Assembly (NCBI GenBank): GCA_019321725.1
Contig: CM033110.1
Span: forward strand, 15,121,278 to 15,185,277
DNA: 64,000 bases
DNA from: Paulownia fortunei
Taxonomy: Eukaryota; Streptophyta; Magnoliopsida; Lamiales; Paulowniaceae
Reading direction: 5' to 3'
A program made the position numbers and the translations under genes. The notes under the pieces were generated by a model that saw only the letters and a program-made list of their open reading frames with translations, was not told where the DNA came from and ran no database searches. Of the stretch, positions 47,906-60,462 are shown piece by piece. The stretch's first letter is position 1. Every line of letters starts with the position of its first letter.

Positions 47906-50900
47906 TTTCTCCCTTTTAATGTGTTGATCCATTACTTCAAAAAGTTCTCTCATTTTCAGAAATTTATCCTTAGAAAGGACCTTGGTAAGAATGTCTGCAA
48001 CTTGATTTTCAAACTTGCAAAATGTGAGTTGCACTTCACCATCTGCAATTGCTTCTCGAATGAAATGATACTTCATAGATATGTGTCTTGTTCGACTATG
48101 AAAAACTAGATTTTTTTCCATTGCAATTGTTGATTTGTTAGCACAAAATAATTCTTTGCAACGCCTTGTTTCCTGCTAACATCTTCAAGAATTCTTCTCA
48201 ACCAAATGACTTGAGATGTTGCCATTGTAGTTGAAACATATTCAGCTTTTGTAGATGATTGAGCAACAGATTGTTGCTTTTTTGAGACCCAAGAAAACAC
48301 ACTTGAACCAAGGAAAAATAAAATAACCAGAAGTACTTTTCATATCATCCAAGCAACCTGCTCAATCACTATCACAATAACCTTCTAACCTCACTTTGGA
48401 ACCTCTCCAATATTTGTTACCAAAGTTAGTTGTACCTTTGATATACCTTAGTACTCTTTTTCCAGCTCTAAAATGATTGACTAGGATTGTTCATGAAACT
48501 TGACAACAAATTTGTGACAAATATGATATCCGACCTTTTGACAATGAGATACAATAAATTATCAGTCAAACTTCTATATAAAGTAGTATCAACCTTTTTC
48601 TCACCATCTTTCTTCTTTAATTTTTTATTCACAACCAATGGTATAGAAGTTGAATTACAATCACTCATACTGAACTAAACATTTTCAGCATATGTCATTT
48701 GAGAAATAAATACACCATTACTTTCTTGATAAATCTCTATGCCCAAGAAAAGGTGGAACATCCTCATATCATTCATTTCATATTTTTCATCATCTCATTT
48801 TTAAAATCATATATCATGTTCTCATTGTTATCACAAAATAATAAATTATCAACATATAAAGCAACATTGAGAGTGGACTTACCTTGAGTTTTCATGTACA
48901 AGTTTCACTTTTGCTCTTCTTGAAACCTTGATAATTGAAGTATGAATCAATTTGGCAATACCAAGCTCTGGGAGCTTGTTTCAGCCATATAAAGCTTTCT
49001 TCAATCGGTAGACTTTATCTTCTTCTCTTTTGATCGCAAAACCTTGCGGTTATTCCATAAAAAAAATTTCTTTCAATTCTCAATTCAAGAAGGCAGATTT
49101 TACATCAAGTTGATGCAATGGCCATCTTTGTTAGGCTACAAATGCAATGAGCATTCTAATTGTGTCTAAACAAGCAACTAGAGTGAAAATCTCTTGAAAA
49201 TCAATTCCGGGCTGTTGTGTGTATCCTCTGCTACAAGTCTTGCATTGCTTCTTTGGAAAGAACCATCCTCATTTAATTTCACCTTATAAATCCACTTCAC
49301 ACCCACAACTTCTTTGTTGGTTGGTCTTTCAACTAGCTCTCATGTCTTGTTCTTCTCAATGATATTTATTTTTTCTTACATTACTTTTCTCCAAACTTCT
49401 TCATTGATTACTTCATCAAAATTTTCAGGTTCAATTGTGCAAAAATTGCACCTTGCATAAACATCACTTAGGCTTCTTATTTTCAGTAGAGTAGAATTTG
49501 AACTTAAACTTAAAGATAAGCCTTTAGAAGATGGAAAATCAACCCCTGGAGTATTTGAAACAAATTCTTCATTTTTTTTAAAGCTCACTTGTTGAAATTT
49601 GATTTTTCTCATCAAAGAAGGTTGTTCCTTTCTCAATTTTACTTGTCTCCCAATTTCAAGATACTTTCTCATCAAATATTACATCCTGGCTACTCATTAT
49701 ACTTTTATTTTTCAAGTTGTAGAGGAAATAACCCTTCGACTTGCTGCAATAGCCAACAAAAATGCATTTCTCACTTGTTTCATCCAGTTTTTGCCTCTTT
49801 CTTTTGGAATTTAAGCATAGCAAACTGATCCAAAAATTCTTAAGTGCTTCACCGAAGGTTTTCTACAACTCCATGCTTCAAGAGATGTTTTATCCATCAC
49901 GGCTTTGGTTGGACATCTATTCAATAAATAAACACCTGTATAAAGTGATTTTGCCCAAAAAACTTCTAAACAATCCTTTGGCATGCAATATTGATTTTAC
50001 AATCTCCATCACCATTTGATTTTTTCTCTCTGATACTCCATTTTGTTGAGTAGTATATCCAATTGTGAATTGTCTTTCAATGTCTTCTTCTTCACAAAAC
50101 TTTTTGAACTCATTAGAAGTATATTCTTTCTCATTATCACTTCTAAGAACTTTAGTGGAGTAATCACTTTGATTTTCAACAAGACTTTTAAACTTTTGAA
50201 AAATGCCAAAAAACTTTAGATTTTTGCTTCATGAAATAAACTCATGTCATACGAGTAAAATCATCAGTAAAGTGGATGAAGTATCTATTTTGTCCATAAG
50301 AAAGTGTAGACATAGGTCCACACACATCCGAGTGCACAAGCTCTAGAGGTTGTTTTGCTCTCCAACCAACTCTTTTAGGAAAAGATTGTTGATGATATTT
50401 TCCAATGGCACATCCTTCACAAACATACTGTATTTCTTCAATTTTGGGGAGTCCATGCACCATATTTTTTGTGTTGAAATAGCTTAAGACTTAGGAAATT
50501 CAAGTGACCAAGTCTCTAATGCCATAACCATGAATCATCCATCACTTGAGCATTCATTGCCACATTTTCAGCATAATTGAAAGTGAGAGGAAACTTCAAT
50601 TTTTTCCATTTGAATATTGCCAAAATCTATTTTGGTTCATTTTTATCAAGAATGATGCAATTATTTTCTTCAAAATGGACTGCATAACCATGTTGTGCAA
50701 GCTGCCCAATACTCAACAAATTTTGCTCCAACTCTGGCACAAAAAATACATCACGAATGTATTTAGTTCTCCTCTTTGTTTCAACAACAAATTGTTCATT
50801 TTTCTTATGTCGTGACAAGAGCACCATTCCCCATTTTCAATTGAAAATTTACACAGGTATCTATACTCAAGAAAATTGATTTATTACCCGTTATGTAGTT

Positions 50901-51965
50901 ACTACAACCACTATCAATATACCAAATATCATTCTTTCTTTCGGTGGCAACTTGACAAGCATAAAACATATTTTATCCATCTTCTTTTTCTTCCAAAAAG
51001 GTTAGTTTGTTACTGATTTTGTGGTTGATTGTTTATATAACAATCTTTTTGGACATGACCAAACTTATTACAATGGGATATTTAGGCTTGCCTTTGAACC
51101 AACAATCCTTGTACTCATGACTAGTTTTTCTACAATGCATGCACTTCTTCTCATTGTCATTTTTATTTTAGTTTCTATCATAGAAACATCTTCCTCTTAC
51201 TCTAAAGTTTTTGTTCTTCCTCTTTCTCAACTAAATCTTCCACCCCTAAATGGTTATTCTCTATTTTGTTCACACTTGATGATTCTTCATGACTCTTAAC
51301 ATTCACATTCATTTTTAATTGAAATACATTTTCAATCGATTTTTCAGATTGTCTAACCAACCTTTCTTCATAAGATTTTAATGCTATCATCAATTCATGA
51401 ACATTCATTTGAGAAATATCTTTAGTTTGCTCTATAACAGCCACAATAGAAATAAATCTCTCCGATAGACAAATCAAAAAAATTTCAATCATTCTTTGGT
51501 TTGAGAGTTCTTCACCATAAGTCTACATTTGATTAGTTAACTCTACAAATTTTAAATGAAACTCATTCAAGTTTTCTTTCTCTTTCATTTTTAGATTTTC
51601 TAACTCCCTTCTGAGAGTTTGAAGTTTGATAACTCTTACCTTCTCATCTCCATCAAATTCTTTTTGAAGAATGTCTCATGCTTCTTTAGATTTTTAGCTC
51701 TCATTATTTTTGGAAAGATTGAGTCTGCAACAGCTTGTTGGATTTTGGACAAAGTTATAACATCTCTTTATTTTGTTTTCTTCAACTTCTTTATTTGAAC
51801 TATTGAGAGATCTACTCTTTCTTCCTCATACTCATAGCCATCTTGTACAAACTCTTACAAGTCTAAATAGGCAAGCAATGTCTTCATTTTCTTACACCAA
51901 AATTCATAATTTTCTTCCTCAAAACCTAACAAAGTAACCTGCTGCAAATTGCTTGAGTTTGCCAT
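47894..51965 (-). pseudogene. Copia gag-pol remnant
   Basis: The gag start is recognisable at ATG 51963-51965 (MANSSNLQQVTLLGFEEE). A UBN2-type gag stretch lies at 51202-51492. The pre-integrase region is at 50627-50827 (VFFVPELEQNLLSIGQLAQHG) and at 50242-50463 (CEGCAIGKYHQQSFP, then ELVHSDVCGPMS with an integrase Asp, then HFTDDFTRM). Late RT lies at 48468-48668 (TTLYRSLTDNLLYLI). RNase H gives SSTKAEYVS (48106-48300) and VFHSRTRHISMKYHFIREA (47894-48121). Frameshifts and stops split it into about ten pieces, so it has no activity. Confidence 0.87.
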
Positions 51966-52084
51966 GAAATTTTTCTTGTTGTAACTTACTTTGACAGCAA
52001 CACCTTCTTCTCTTTACACCATATTTTTCTTGTTGTTTTTTTTTCGAAAAACATGGCCTTTATAACCAGGCTCTAGTAATACTT

Positions 52085-52515
52085 TGTTGGATCATTTTTA
52101 AAAGCTTGTTATATTGAAAGTAAGGCTTAGTTATGGAGAATAGTGACAGCAAATTTTCAGCAACTAAAAAATATGTTTTTTGAGTTGAAAAACAGAGAAT
52201 AAAAATGGAGAGTAAAATGTGAATTTTTTTTGTATTGCTTTACATTACACTTTCTCATTCATACAACCATAATTAATATATAAGCATGCTGCATATTGTG
52301 ACAAAATAAAAGGAAAAGTTTTTGAAAATTTAGAAGCATTATTAAGTTAGAAGTGATGGACACAACTAGTCCAATCTATAACTCAACCTACAATTACATA
52401 GATGAAATACTTTCAACAAAAACATGATATATTGAGTTCAAATTTGTTGCACATTAATTGTAATATTTAAGCATGATATCAAATTTACTGATTTTTCAAC
52501 ACATCAATTGCAACA
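52085..52515 (-). repeat. 5' LTR of the first copia element (minus orientation)
   Basis: 431 bp, same ends as its partner and visibly diverged from it. The primer site adjoins at 52069-52083. Confidence 0.92.
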
Positions 52516-52869
52516 CTTTTCTCTTCTCAGAAGAAGTAGATTTTCATGCTTTGGATTAGTATCAAAGTTATCAAGATAGAAAGAGGATCAATGTTGTCAA
52601 GACAAAAGAATAATGAAAAATAAAGAAACTAAGAGTTTAAAATTCAAATTCCAATCTCAGTAACATTTTATTGTTCATACATCAATATATTTATAAAATC
52701 ATGAAAAAGTGAGAATTGTTGCTTCGCTTTCAACCAAATAGCCTAAGTTCAATTTTTCAAATCATCTTAAGATCAAATAAAGAATGAGCATTGTAGAGAG
52801 TGGACAAAAGATGATTTATTGTCACTTTGAATCCATGTAAACATGGAGTCAACAACCTGAATAAGAGAA

Positions 52870-53680
52870 CTATACGGAACTTAGGAAAGAAGTAGGACTT
52901 GGGGGTACTGGGATGTCTACAGTTCCTTCCAGCATAAGTAGAACTTTCTTCATTGATGGACGGAGTGATGGCTCATCTTGGATGCACCAAATCCCAATTT
53001 TAACCATTCTCTTCAGTTTTCTCTTGTCAACTATCTCATCACCCACAAGTTTTCCAATCTCCCCTGCTGCATAATAGTTGTAAACCCATTCCTCAAGAAT
53101 AGCCTCATCCTCAGAAAGTCTCCAATCAACACTTCTTCGACAACATATGATCTCTAGTAGCACAATTCCAAAGCTATAAACGTCTGCTTTGACAGTGATT
53201 GGCTGTTTCTGGTGCCATTCTGGGGCAACATAACCCCTGGTTCTTCTGATCCCTGTGTAGGTATTAGTCTGATCTTGTTTTAGGAGCTTTGCCAGTCCAA
53301 AGTCTGAAATCTTTGCACACACCCGTGTTCATCCATGAGTATGTTTTGAGGTTTTATATCACAATGGATGATCTGTGTCTCACACTCTTCATGCAAATAG
53401 AGGATGCCTCTTGCTATATCTCAAGCAAGTTTAGTTCTTTCATCCCAGCTTGGCCGCTTATCAGAACTGAAAAGTATATCTGCAAGGGATCCATTGCTCA
53501 TATATAACACCAAGAGCTTATTAGGTCCATTGAGGTAGTAACCTAGCAGTCGGACTAGGTTCCGATGATATATCTTCCCAATCGTCTTCATCTCAGTTTG
53601 GAATTCTCTTCTCCTTCTGCAAATTCCTTCTCTAACCTCTTCACCGCCACCACCTTTTGGCTACTTTGTAAGATCCCTTT
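52870..53680 (-). pseudogene. Receptor kinase copy B, kinase-domain half
   Basis: C-terminal part of the gene whose first half lies beyond the copia insertion. It retains [21 protein letters not shown] and the PVPPSPTSFLSSV end. Compared with copy A it has a 2-bp insertion just before SDFG (about 53318), a TGA within the LARDIA helix (about 53424), an in-frame 3-bp loss near 53505, and a 1-bp loss near 53609. It cannot encode a kinase. Confidence 0.88.
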
Positions 53681-54143
53681 TGTAAGAATAAGAATATTGA
53701 TCAACAATATAATATGAATCAAATATTCATATAATTCATGTGGATCGGGTATACCTATACGCAGCGAATTGTCGATCCACGTATCCCAAATCAAGCTCGT
53801 CTACCAACCTCTTTTTGATCGAACCACGAACATATCTTTCTTGTTAGTGGTGAATAACTACTAGAGTTATTCACTCAATTACACACCTCAAATCCTTGGA
53901 GTCTATGGTGATGCTCCAAGGAAGATTGAGAGAAAAAAAGATTTGAGAGAATATGGAGAGAGTTTATGGGAGAATTACGTTTATTCACACACTCTGTTGG
54001 ATGGGGACTAGAGATATTTATTCCTACTTAAGGTAGAATCCTAGTCTAACTAGGAAACTCAATCGCACTCAAATTGTGGAGACATCTAACTAAATATGGA
54101 TGCCATTGGGTCAAGGGTCCTAAACCCGATCCAGTTTCCAACA
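53681..54143 (-). repeat. 3' LTR of the second copia element (minus orientation)
   Basis: 463 bp. It contains the wording CGTCTACCAACCTCTTTTTG and TGGTGATGCTCCAAGGAAG shared with the partner LTR, and a few small indels. Confidence 0.92.
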
Positions 54144-57100
54144 TCTTCCACTCAAACATATTTGACTCGATCTCCTCGAATCTCATCATCATACAATTTC
54201 TCAATCTCACGCCAGTCCCTTCATACAGAAAATGAGGTGTGCGACCAAGCGAGAAAGTATAGGTGAGGAGAGTTATATTAAGTCATCACCAAACTAACAT
54301 ACCCTACAACTCAATAGCTCGTTGTGTACCCCAAATCAATTGGTCACACCCAATCAAGCATCTCTAGATCCCTCAATGAAATAAATAGAGCATGCTCAAC
54401 CTACTCAAATATGTATCTATGTTCATAACTAGTCAAACACATTTCGACATAGTCGCCCGGGCTATGAACCATAGAACATAAGTGCGTTACCAACCTAATT
54501 CTTTCTCGGCCTCTCATGCCAATCATCTTGGTCTTGATAGCTTTCCTAGATATGCTCTGACAGACCGAATCATGCATGGCCATTGGAAACATGCTAAAGT
54601 AGCATCATCAAGCTTACACCTCATGACAAAGATCAGAGTCCCAAAGGGTACAAAAATAATATGGGATCACACAGTGACGAAGCAGGGACCCTTTCAGTCA
54701 CTTTTCCATAAGAGGTCGTCTCAAAGCACATGTAGTATAAATACATGCTATGATGGAGCTCCCACTCAATTTAGGCATGTCACGCTCTAACATCATATGA
54801 ACCTAAGTTTAGTCGCTCTCAAAGAGCCTAACCTGCATACCACCAAAATTCACTCTCCAAAATGTCTTCTTGCAGTTTGCACGTTCAGCTGAGAACAAGC
54901 TTATTATGAAGTTTGGACATACTTCTTCATAATCGATCAACTCTGATCTCATCTTAGCCTCCAAGCTAAGACGACTCTTAGTTATACATATTAACCTTCC
55001 TCGTTGCTCCAAGCGTAAAGGCGATCATTCGCAAACTTTAATTATGCAACACGATCTTTAAGTCTCATCCTGCTCGCTATCATAGCGCCAAGGCGATTAC
55101 CCGTGTGAGAGGGTCAATCAAAGCTTGGTGACAACTCACAAATCCAGTACCAAACTCATAATGAGAATATAAATATAACTCATTAATCACAATATGTTCT
55201 CACTGGCCACAAAAATCAAATTCTACGTAATCTCGTACTACTCACATGCCTTTAGAGCATATCTCCATACAGAGGCAAGGGATAAGCGATCAAACCGCTC
55301 GTAGAAATATGACTGAGAACAATTTAATTTTGCGCAATACTCTCTTAAGTAAATGAGTGACTGGTATTAGTATGTTTAGTCTTCCAACAATACTTGGCGC
55401 CCAAAGCATACATCAAACTGGCTTTATTATCACAAAGACAACAAAAGCCTCACAAATATGCGCACAATGCGCATCCTTTCAAAATACCAAATCGCCTCCA
55501 ACAAATTTCAGACCACTCTATTAAGATATCTAAGTATCCACTTGATAGCATCACATTATTGCGTCAATGATCACTTTGATATCCACTCACCAATAATCTA
55601 ATTATCAAGCACAGTAATAGTCGAGTACACACCAATGCACATCAAACCTTCTACAACGCTTGTATAATACTAGCTAGCATTTCTTTTCTTCTTCCATATC
55701 AAGGCATTTCAATCTAACTAAGAACATAATCTTTGACCATGAAGTGTTAATAGGATTGGTAAGATGCATATAAAAATTCGGTATCACAATACCAAGTATA
55801 CATCTACTTTTCCTATGTCCATTCAAAAATATAAATGACAACCACTACTGAGTGGAGACACCTTCATGTCCCTTCTAGCCATCATATTATTGCCCAAATA
55901 CAGTGAGAATTAAATTCTCTTATTTATGTTGACATATATTCAGTGATCTTATTCAACCATCGTAAGCCTACCAGAGTGATAGCTCGATGAAATCGATAAC
56001 ACCATTTTTTGGACGATAATTCAAGTTACAAATGGAGTTTCTCGATCAGCAATCTTTGCGCTCTTTTCCTACTTCTTGAATTCATTAGGCGATCTTCATA
56101 GATCTCATCGTCCACTCCTCATTTATATATGTCAACCCCAATCGTCCAGGACAAACCTAGATAAAAGTGGCAATAACTAATAGCATCTTGGCGTATTGAG
56201 GCGATCTCACCACTTAGGGAGAACATCTCAAAAATTTACGCTCCACAATTAGGCGTAAATATTTTGCCCTTGGTTTAGCTATACAAATGTTAATCAACCC
56301 ATCTACTTTGCACTTGACCTCTAGAAACCACATGTTTCTAATAGCCTTGCACTTAAATGGAAGATCAACCAGCTCTAGACTTTGTTCTTAGTCATTAGGC
56401 TCATCTTTTCCTTCATAGCAGCTATTCCCTTAAAGCATCAAGTGAAGTCAAAAGTCTAAGTTGACTCATCAACATCCACAAAAGTAGTCATGAAGGATAC
56501 CCACTTAATCTCATATAGACGATGGGGAACAACTCATGTTCACTCCTTCTTACTTGTGGAATATGAGACTCATTTTCAAGTGAGACATTCCTACTAATTC
56601 AGGGTCGCTCTCACTATTCCAGTGATTGCTGAATGAGTTTTAAAAAACATCATCCACTTCAAGAATCTTACCACTCGTATAGCGCAAGATGTCATTTGAC
56701 TTCTTATATGCTCGTAATTCTTCCATGAGAAAATCTATACTGTGCGACTTAATTTTTATAATTTCTCCATCAAGGTGTTCATCACTTTTGAGAACATAGC
56801 TTCTTGAACTTAAATAGGCATAAACCCACTAATTTGGGTTTGCTGCCACATCACAGCTCATTGAAGGTTGGAGAATTCACTTGGAGGCACAATTTTCATT
56901 ATGTAGGCCGCAATCAAGATTACATCTTCCTAATTGAGATACAAATCAATTTGCGCCATCATATCAATTGAGTCATTTTGAAGTGTATGATTCATCACTC
57001 TTCACAAACTCCTTTAGTTGCGAAATGTTTAGAATCATCCTTCAAATTGCAATTCCATTTTCCCCACACATGTGTCCAAACTATTTAGACATGTTATTCT

Positions 57101-59973
57101 CGCTTCATATTAGTATGTTAAACCTCAATGTTCATACTCCCTGTAGTTCTCTACCTCTGTCAAGAATCGCTCTAAACAATTTGGCGCTTCTGACTAGTGA
57201 GAGTTGGAGTGTACTAGCTTATAGCGCGAATAGCAAAGAAAGAAAAATAGAATGCACTATTCAGTACCTCATACTCATAAATCTGCACTCGTTTTAGGGG
57301 ACTAACTCTAGAGGATAAATAACCCTCTTTCTTTCTTCCAACGGGCTTTTTCCCGCTAGAAAATTTTGTGCAGAGGGAGGTTGACCTTAGCGAGTTAGCC
57401 AATAAAGCCTCCTCCAGTTAATACAGTCATCCTCCTAACCTCGCATGCCACGATATAATTAAAACAAAAATCATGGAAGAAGTACAAGAAATACTACCTT
57501 AAGCCAATCGCAACACAAATATGACTTATACCTAAAAGGTTTATTGCATGAAAGATGGACAAATCTACTCGCTCAACCAATGTCTTATAAGTGCATCAAT
57601 TTAACCGACTATTTCGAATCTAGTGCCTTTTGCACATTTCCAAAGAGTAACTCACACCAATTGTTGAGCTATAAAATAACTCATGCCCTTTGCTGAGCTT
57701 GAGATGGCATTATAAACTCATAATGCCTCCTCTTGTGTGCCATTTAAACAAACATGGCTGCACAACACTCGACAATAGTTTGCTCAATCTCAAATTTCAT
57801 GCTATGTTTCATCAACTTCTACTATCCATCGAAGAAGAGAATTGAGAATATCAGCAAATGAAAGAGCTTTAAGTAGTCAAACTTCATCTCAGTACAATTA
57901 CGAGCAAAGTGACCAGTTTCATCATTGTCCTTGACATTTGTTGGCGGTTAGTTGCCTTTATCACTAAGGTGACACGCCTTGTCACTTCATTGGATCAAAT
58001 TTATGGTTCTAGTTTTAACTTTTGCTCTTGTCAAGCTATTTTTGTCTTTTTCAACACTAACCCAAGTTGGTTTATATTAGTCAACATAAGCGACAAGAAT
58101 AATTACTTGTACATTTTTCGACTATCAACAATCAGCCTCAAGTTAGGCGATTATTATCAAAAATATTTTAGTAATATTTATAAGTTAGCTGAAAAAAAAA
58201 ACGACTTTAGGATAACTAGAACTTTTTAATTATGAGCAAGCTCATATGACAAAATAGAGTTCAAACTCCTTTATTAATTCCTCGTATTTGCAGCTTGCAC
58301 AAATTAAAGCGCAAACGTAATTTTTGATCCATTAGTATATTGTCAGCGCCTAAGTCGCGACAATATTTGGCAACTTAAAATCTTGTATTTGCGGCTTAAA
58401 CAAATTAAAGCGCAAATATTAATCTTAGTCCACTACCATATTGTCAGCATCTAAGTCGCGACAATATTGGATAAGTTGTCCATTTTCATGCTTAATTGGC
58501 TTAAAACGTAAAATTGGTGAGTTGGTCTAAAACTTCTAAATTAATTGCGCAAAAAAAAATATATAGGTACTGGTCTAATATTTTATTCTAGATCCAAGTA
58601 AATTATTTATTATTCATTTATACTCAGCGAAATCAAAAATTTCGCAACTCAGGCTAGTAATCATCTCTCACTGAATAAAAGACATAATAAAAATTTACTG
58701 ATCATGAATAAAATATAAATTTGTCCACACATATATTATGAATGCAAATATGCAATATGAACAATAAAATATTAGCCCCATATGGGCGACATTGACATTT
58801 GGTCATCATGTTGAGATAATTTTGGCCCATGGTGGTAAAACAAAAAATATCCCCCTAAAATTGATATATACGGTCTCCCAAAAAATGGCCTAGTAAATAC
58901 ATACCTTGAAAATAATAAAAAATTACATTGGTTCAAAGCCTACTACATCAATCTAGACAAAAATAAATCAAGGAATATTGAATTACCACCACCGCACAAA
59001 TTATCTCCCATAAAAATATGAGATAATATAAAATAATAAACATTCAATTTACATGAGCACCCAAATGTCAGTGTCTATTCATTCACAATATATAATAATT
59101 CATATCGCATCAAATAAATTTCAATTGCATCATAATTATATAAAAAATATAATTAATAAAGCACGTAACTCATATTGGACATATTAATCATATAAAAAAT
59201 AATTTTACATGCATCCTATTGCACAAAAAAAAATTATGCACCCTATGCGCATAAAAATATTTTTACATGCATAGTACAAAAACTATTATATAGATTCCGC
59301 AACCAACTATAGCACAAAAGAGTCCAGTGGTTTAGTGATAGTTCACTATCTAACAACAATCAGCAATCCAAGTTCAAAACCCATGTTGGTGCAAACTCTC
59401 AAATTTTATTTTCAACAACACATGACAGCCACAGAGGCACCACGTGGCCGTATGCCACGTCAGCCAGAGGCGCCATGTCAGCGCACCACCTAAGCGTGTG
59501 CCCCACATGGCTATATGCCACATCAACCAGTGCGCCATGTCAGCGCCGGCACCTTCTCCGGCACCGGCCATCCGATTCCGGCAACCAATGGATTTTCTGA
59601 TGAGAAAAATTAAATATCTATCAAAAACTTTAAAAATTTATATCTTACTCATTTTAAGTCCATTTTTGACGAATTTTATATCGTTTCGAACCTCTTTTTA
59701 TGCTCTACAACATAGAATAAAAATTTCATAACAAAAATATCAAAATCTAGTTCGATTTTGAGTCTAAATATAAAAATAAGTATCTAACTTTAAATTAAAT
59801 TTTCTCTCAAACCGAGTATCCGTTTTTCACCAAATTTTAACCACGTGATCTACACATTAAGATCAACGTATGATAAAAAAATTATGCTTTTAAAAAATAA
59901 ATTTTTATTTTTTTTTAAAGCACATACACATTCATAAATTCAATCAAATGAAATGGCGAGAACGAGCTCTATG
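54144..59973 (-). pseudogene. Decayed copia gag-pol and leader
   Basis: Only the 3' part of pol is readable. At about 55510-55545 AIKWILRYLN is the copia RT/RNase H linker. At about 55270-55450 CDNKASLMYALG, WKTKHTN and IVLSHISTS are RNase H blocks (family: CDN.aAi.la, R(T)KHId, v..v.t..q.AD). 55640-57950 and the gag part (57950-59360) are too degraded for assignment. 58283-58482 is a ~101-bp tandem pair. 59380-59570 is GC-rich with repeated GCCACGTCAGCC/GCGCCATGTCAGC motifs. No functional frame remains. Confidence 0.65.
58283..58482 (+). repeat. ~101-bp tandem duplication containing a short inverted repeat
   Basis: Units at about 58283-58383 and 58384-58482 share GCACAAATTAAAGCGCAAA-like text. 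Each includes ATTGTC, a spacer, CGCGACAAT, which can pair as a stem. Confidence 0.7.
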
Positions 59974-59986
59974 GGCTCTGATACCA
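59974..59986 (-). other. Primer-binding site, initiator Met tRNA
   Basis: On the minus strand TGGTATCAGAGCC, exact for plant copia elements, one base from the LTR end at 59988. Confidence 0.92.
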
Positions 59987-59987
59987 C

Positions 59988-60443
59988 TGTAAGAATATTG
60001 ATCAATAATATAATATGAATCAAATATTCATATAATTCATGTGGATCGAGTATACCTATATGCAGCAGATTGTCGATCCACGTATCTCGAATCAAGCTCG
60101 TCTACCAGCCTCCTTTTGATCGAATCACGAACATATCTTTCTCGTTAGTGGTGAATAACTACTAGAGTTATTCACTCAATTACACACCTCAAATCCTTGG
60201 AGTCTATGGTGATGCTCCAAGGAAGATTGAGAGAGAAAAAGATTTAAGAGAATATGGAGATAGTTTATGGGAGAATTACGTTCATTCACACACTCTGTTG
60301 GATGAGGACTAAAAATATTTATTCCTACTTAAGGTAGAATCCTAGTCCAACTAGGAAACTCAATCCCACTCAAATTGTGAAAACATCCAACTAAATATAG
60401 ATGTCAATTGGTCAAGGTCCTAAACCCAATCCAATTTCCAACA
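59988..60443 (-). repeat. 5' LTR of the second copia element (minus orientation)
   Basis: 456 bp. The end (CCAACA, 60438-60443) is followed by CCTTT, then ATTCCAACA and a second CCTTT (60458-60462): a 14-bp duplication overlapping the target site. Confidence 0.9.
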
Positions 60444-60462
60444 CCTTTATTCCAACACCTTT

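Larger units (their letters stand above)
47475..52515 (-). mobile_element. Ty1/copia LTR retrotransposon downstream of kinase copy B
   Basis: 5041 bp. The LTRs at 47475-47905 and 52085-52515 are both 431 bp, start TGTTGGATCATTTTT and end ...TTGCAACA. The target duplication CTTTT is perfect (47470-47474 and 52516-52520), and copy A shows the empty site (CCTTTTCTCAG, about 37769). On the minus strand AAAAGGGAGAAA forms the polypurine tract next to 47905, and a degenerate Met primer site (with AGAGCC) lies at 52069-52083. Coding order gag, integrase, RT, RNase H is copia-type. Confidence 0.93.
53681..60443 (-). mobile_element. Ty1/copia LTR retrotransposon splitting kinase copy B
   Basis: About 6.76 kb. 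LTRs at 53681-54143 and 59988-60443 (463 and 456 bp) start TGTAAGAATA and end ...TTTCCAACA. The target duplication CCTTT lies at 53676-53680 and 60444-60448; copy A shows the uninterrupted site at about 38928. On the minus strand TGGTATCAGAGCC (59974-59986), a perfect initiator-Met tRNA primer site, follows the 5' LTR after one base, and GAGTGGAAGA next to 54143 serves as polypurine tract. The interior is heavily decayed. Confidence 0.92.

Noticed and set aside
54482..54790. 102-codon plus-strand frame in the second copia element
   Set aside because: Opposite to the element's coding strand and without domain resemblance.
59374..59571. GC-rich 65-codon frame with Trp/Gly/Ala repeats
   Set aside because: Derived from a short GC-rich repeat in the copia leader; no family match.
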